From Ailanthus altissimus (Eukaryota; Streptophyta; Magnoliopsida; Sapindales; Simaroubaceae), in assembly GCA_946807835.1 (NCBI GenBank), contig OX327697.1, positions 3,177,001 through 3,241,000 on the forward strand: a stretch of DNA of 64,000 nucleotides. The letters are read 5' to 3'. A model generated the notes under the pieces. The model worked only from the letters and a program-made list of their open reading frames with translations. It searched no databases and was not told where the DNA came from. Of the stretch, positions 60,402 to 64,000 are shown piece after piece. Position 1 is the stretch's first letter. The number at the start of each line of letters is the position of its first letter. Position numbers and translations under genes: made by a program.

Positions 60402-61961
60402 GTTTACGCTCAAAATATAACGCGGCTATCGCAGTATAGATTGAGGTGTCGATCCCACGAGGAAGCTCTTGGCAAAATAGGTTAATGAAGTAAAATATTA
60501 AAGCAGTAGCAAAGGATAAAATTAATTGATTTAAGTGGATGAGATAGGATTGTCTATGATTTGAAGGAAATGTCTTATGATAATTCAAACAAGGCTTCGA
60601 GAATCACAATTATGCTTTATAAATCTACTCTACACTTTGATTCAATGCTTATAACTCAATTGAAAGTTTCACATCCCAAACAATCAATCGGAAGATAGGA
60701 AAATATAGCACATTTGATAACACATGTATTTGACGTAATTAAACTCTTTGCAAGCATTAACATACATCATGTTCATTTATACAAGTTATCTAAGATCGAA
60801 AATATATCACTTTGCCAATATTGCAGTAAAAGATCAACTTGAATATTAAACATTTATTGCCCTTATATGTTATCCAAGATCGACAATATATCAATTTGAC
60901 AATATTGCAGTAAAAGATTAACATATAAAACAATGTCACTAGTAACAATTATAGTTCACCAAGAATCACATAAGAAAAGCATGACTGAACTTATATGAGA
61001 CATGAGAATTATAATCTCTGGATTATAGAAAATAGAATAGATAAGAGTTTAATCAAAATCAAACTTACAAACATTTGTAACTCTTTGTAACGAATCAATG
61101 CATAGAAGTAGATTTACTACACATAAAAGTTCATCTTTTAGCCTTGTCAAGAACTCTAGCCTAAATTACAATACATGTTAATGAGAATAAAAGAAGAGAG
61201 AATTATCTAATCTTTAAAACGTCCTAAGAGTCTCCTTATATGGGAAATGAATGGACATATGTCATGGATGACATCAATCTTTAATAATTTTAAGCCAAAA
61301 ACTCATTTATCCATTTGCAGTATATTTTTGATAATGTAAATGACCGATTTAGCTTCTATAACCGACATGTAAGTTGTAGAATTTTGACTCTTCTTTGCAT
61401 AGGCACCAATTTCATGCAAATTGGATGAGTATCCAATGAGATATGAGCAAACTTCCAAAGATACATCAGAATTCGGCCAACAACCATTTTACCCACTTGC
61501 AATGCAATGTGGTCTATGATAACAGCTGATTTGGACTTTACCATCAACATACGAGTTGTTGATAATTAAGTCAGTATTTCATAGCTTTAAGAATTATACC
61601 AATTGAGTACGTATTGTGTGAGATACGGTCCAAATACGTGAGTTGGGTCAAGCTAGCAGAAGTTGTAGCCCGATTCTATTGTATCTCAATTTTTAGCCCA
61701 TAACATGTTGGATTTGGCTTTCCACTATTCTTTAAATTTGTGTAAGATTGAGTCATATTGCACCAGGTTTAAGAATTTCTTTATTTTGATTTCTACATTG
61801 GGAGTTATGTCCATTTTACCTAAACCTGTCCAAATAACATTCATTAGTCACAATTTAAGGAGAACACTTTATTTCAAGCTAAAAATACAGAAAATACTAA
61901 AATTAGTGACATTAAATGGTGATTGAATCTCTTAACAACATGCATTTTCATGTGTTCATCA
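60402..61961 (-). repeat. 5' LTR of element G
   Basis: 1560 bp, TGATGAACACATG ... GAGCGTAAACA on the minus strand. Contains the words GTAAAATGGACATAACTC near 61820 and CGTGGGATCGACACC near 60455. Confidence 0.95.
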
Positions 61962-61989
61962 TACCATATGACATTTTTCAAATGGATTC

Positions 61990-62437
61990 AATTAGTTAAG
62001 TAGAATTGAACATCGGGGCACTTTTAAATATTTAAATTAAGTAATAGTTGTTATAAATAAATAATAAAAAGGCAAGAGCTAAGGATAACTAACATAATAA
62101 GAAATCTCTAGAAAGTATTATAAAAATTATAGAAATATTAGAAGTGAATGAATTATAAAGAGGGTTATATACATATTTATAGGCAAGAGGGGGAGGGAAG
62201 AAATTTATGATTTTACCTTCATCGCCTCATCGCCTTTCTTAGCACTCTCCTTTGAATTCCACAACTTTAGTAGTATTTTACATTGGTAAGAAGAAACGCA
62301 GTGGGATAAAAATATAAGCAAAATATATACAACTTTATAATGTACAGTGACAGTGATTGTGCTTAAATTGCCTCATTAAAAATTGACAATAAATTAATGG
62401 GATAAAACTTGCTCAAAAGAAAAAAAAGTACAATGCA
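61990..62437 (-). repeat. 3' LTR of copia element H (approximate)
   Basis: On the minus strand it starts TGCATTGTACTTTTTTTTC after AATCAAGGGAAAAC. It contains TTTAATGAGGCAATTTAAGC near 62360 and a TATA-like CCTATAAATATG near 62180, features shared with the LTRs of a common plant copia lineage. Its far end is not defined. Confidence 0.55.
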
Positions 62438-62479
62438 CGTTTGTATCTGATGTAATTCTTCTTCTAAAAGAATGTTTTC

Positions 62480-64000
62480 CCTTGATTAAAGCTTCATTGT
62501 ATTTTTTTTAATTTGTTGAGCTGACATATGCCAATCTTGTAAACCAATTTCTTAAAAGCTAATATTGGTAGAGAGTCAAGTGAATAAGTTTGTAAAATTG
62601 TCAATGGACCTTATCCGTTTAACATCAATATCCCATGGGTATTTATAGTTGAAATATTTGTTGCAGAAAGTAGACTGAGTGTACTCTGGATGTGATAAAT
62701 GAAAGATCACAGCCATATGCAGTCCCTATGTTTTTCATGTATTGCAAAAATCTCTGAGCGATTTAAAGATATGGCAATAAAAGTTTGCTTTGGATCACTA
62801 GACATATTTTTACTTTATAATAAAAGTTTGCTTTAGATCACCATAAGATTATTGTAAGGTAAGAATATGTCTTATATGTTAGGGAGTGCTTTAAGAGATC
62901 AAATAAACTTCCAACACCAATAGGCTTACTACAAAAGCTATATTCGGTCTGGTGCATTAGGTTAGATATAATAAAGTATTAATTACATTAAGATATAGTA
63001 CATTTGAACCAAGTATTTTCTCATCATCGTCCTTAGATGAAATGGATCATTTTTAGGATCAAGAGATTGAACAACCGTAGGATAGTTAACAAATGAGCAT
63101 TATCTATATTAAATCATTTTAGAATATTTTTAGTATAGGTAGATTAATGGATAAAGATTCTGTTTAATTTATACTCGATCTGTAGGCTGAGATAATATTT
63201 AGTTTTCCCCAAGTATTTTATTTGAAATTCTCTTTTTAAATATTCTTCAATCTTTAGGAGTTTTTCAGAAGTCCTGTTCAGATTTATGTCATTTACATAT
63301 ACAGCCACAATGACAAACCTAGAATTTGACATTTTTATAAATACACATGGGATATTGGGTCCTTTCTTTTTAAGTATTCGTTTAAGTAATTGTACAACAT
63401 ACGTCGATATTGTTTCAATCCAGACAAAAATATTTATAGTTTGATTGAATACAAATTGTGATTATATACTTTTGTAATGTTAAATCGTTCAGGGGTTTCT
63501 ATATAAATATCTGTATTGAGTGACCTATGTAGGTCAGCTGTCACTACATCTATAAGATATAAATTCTGACACTGATAAGCTTATCAAAAAATTGAAATGT
63601 AATTGTCTCCATTATTGGGGAATAAGTTCCATTATATTCAACATCAGGTCTCTGTAAGAAACTTTAAGCAATGAGTCTTACTTTGTATTTGATGATCCAA
63701 TTGTTTTTGTTACATTTTTATATAAAAACTCATTTACATCCTACAAGTTTGACATCTTCAGGTGTCCAGATCATAGGTCCAAATATTTCACGATTGGCTA
63801 GAGAAGTCAATTATACTTGAATTGCTTCTTTTTATTAGAGCCAATTATTGTTTTTCTGCATTCATCAATAGTTTATACTCAAAATTATCATTCTTAATGT
63901 CAATAGCTACTGCAAGTGAAAATACATCATCAACAATTATTTCATCATCTTTCTAAATTTTTCATGTCTAAGTATAATTTGTACTATTTTCTTCATTTTC
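62480..64000 (-). pseudogene. Element H: decayed copia RT-RNase H, continues past the window end
   Basis: Minus-strand translation shows RT start (EAIQV near 63815, VKLVGCK near 63740, QRPDVEYNGTYSPIM near 63610-63650), then YVNDINLNRTSEKLLKIEEY near 63240-63305 (YVND for YVDD) and YLGKTKYYLSLQIEY near 63175-63220. RNase H remnants follow (FAIHEKHRDCIWL near 62690-62730, a decayed ADLFTKALP near 62590). Frames are broken throughout. Gag and integrase lie beyond the window. Confidence 0.8.

Larger units (their letters stand above)
48620..61961 (-). mobile_element. Element G: complete Athila-like Ty3/gypsy element carrying a LOG-type gene
   Basis: 13.3 kb between identical 5-bp target duplications TACCA (48615-48619 and 61962-61966). 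In minus-strand order: 5' LTR (61961-60402), tRNA-Asp primer site, leader with hairpin repeats, gag and protease (59502-57383), RT/RNase H/integrase (57382-54052), an unidentified ORF (53976-53354), a scrambled LTR mosaic, an intronless LOG-like gene (52190-51543), a polypurine-like region and the 3' LTR (50180-48620). The LTRs differ by only a few percent by eye, so insertion is fairly recent. Several nonsense codons and two or more frameshifts prevent autonomous movement now. The tRNA-Asp primer, CDLGAS-like protease and large size point to Athila. Confidence 0.93.

Noticed and set aside
1..64000. tRNA, rRNA and snRNA genes
   Set aside because: No cloverleaf-forming or conserved RNA-gene sequence recognised by eye. 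The tRNA-like words are retrotransposon primer-binding sites.

Overview
This window looks like a repeat-dominated stretch of a flowering-plant nuclear genome, probably a eudicot. It is AT-rich. Almost all recognisable coding sequence belongs to LTR retrotransposons with plant-type primer sites (initiator-Met tRNA for Ty1/copia, tRNA-Asp for an Athila-like Ty3/gypsy element). The one intact host gene is a two-exon family-1 glycosyltransferase of UGT83A type.

Layout, left to right. (A) 1-12119: a large decayed copia element on +, with its left LTR cut by the window edge and its right LTR split by a 2.7 kb Tekay/Del-like solo LTR. (D) 12120-13009: the RNase H end and LTR of another copia element, abutting a minus-strand UGT pseudogene fragment (13019-13305) homologous to the first exon of the intact UGT 27 kb away. 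13.7-15.6 kb: AT-rich sequence with a degenerate repeat cluster and a perfect 38-bp palindrome. (B) 15661-19316: a copia element with integrase/RT/RNase H but no gag. 20640-21890: a degenerate ~42-bp tandem array. 23.5-25.5 kb: LTR-like remnants. 26194-38495: a three-level nest, in which gag-only copia element C is split by gypsy element F, whose right LTR is split by a solo copia LTR with a perfect 5-bp target duplication. 39080-40660: the UGT gene, minus strand. (E) 43696-46845: a complete gag-only copia element with target duplication AATAG. (G) 48620-61961: a structurally complete 13.3 kb Athila-like element on the minus strand, with 1.56 kb LTRs, tRNA-Asp primer site and target duplication TACCA. 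(H) 61990-64000: the 3' part of a further minus-strand copia element.

The most interesting object is element G. Between pol and the 3' LTR, where Athila elements usually carry an env-like ORF, it has (i) an unrecognised ORF with a C-x2-C-x4-C-x3-C motif and (ii) an intronless, nearly intact copy of a plant LOG-type gene (cytokinin riboside 5'-monophosphate phosphoribohydrolase) in the same orientation as gag-pol, preceded by a TATA box and broken by a single early TGA. Between the two lies a scrambled block of LTR, primer-site and ORF pieces in mixed orientations, as expected from template switching or self-integration. The leader of G carries six copies of a short hairpin-forming repeat.

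Most in-frame stops in the elements are one C-to-T or G-to-A step from CAG, CAA, CGA or TGG, consistent with decay of methylated, silenced copies. Domain limits inside the retroelements are approximate. Divergence statements are by eye.
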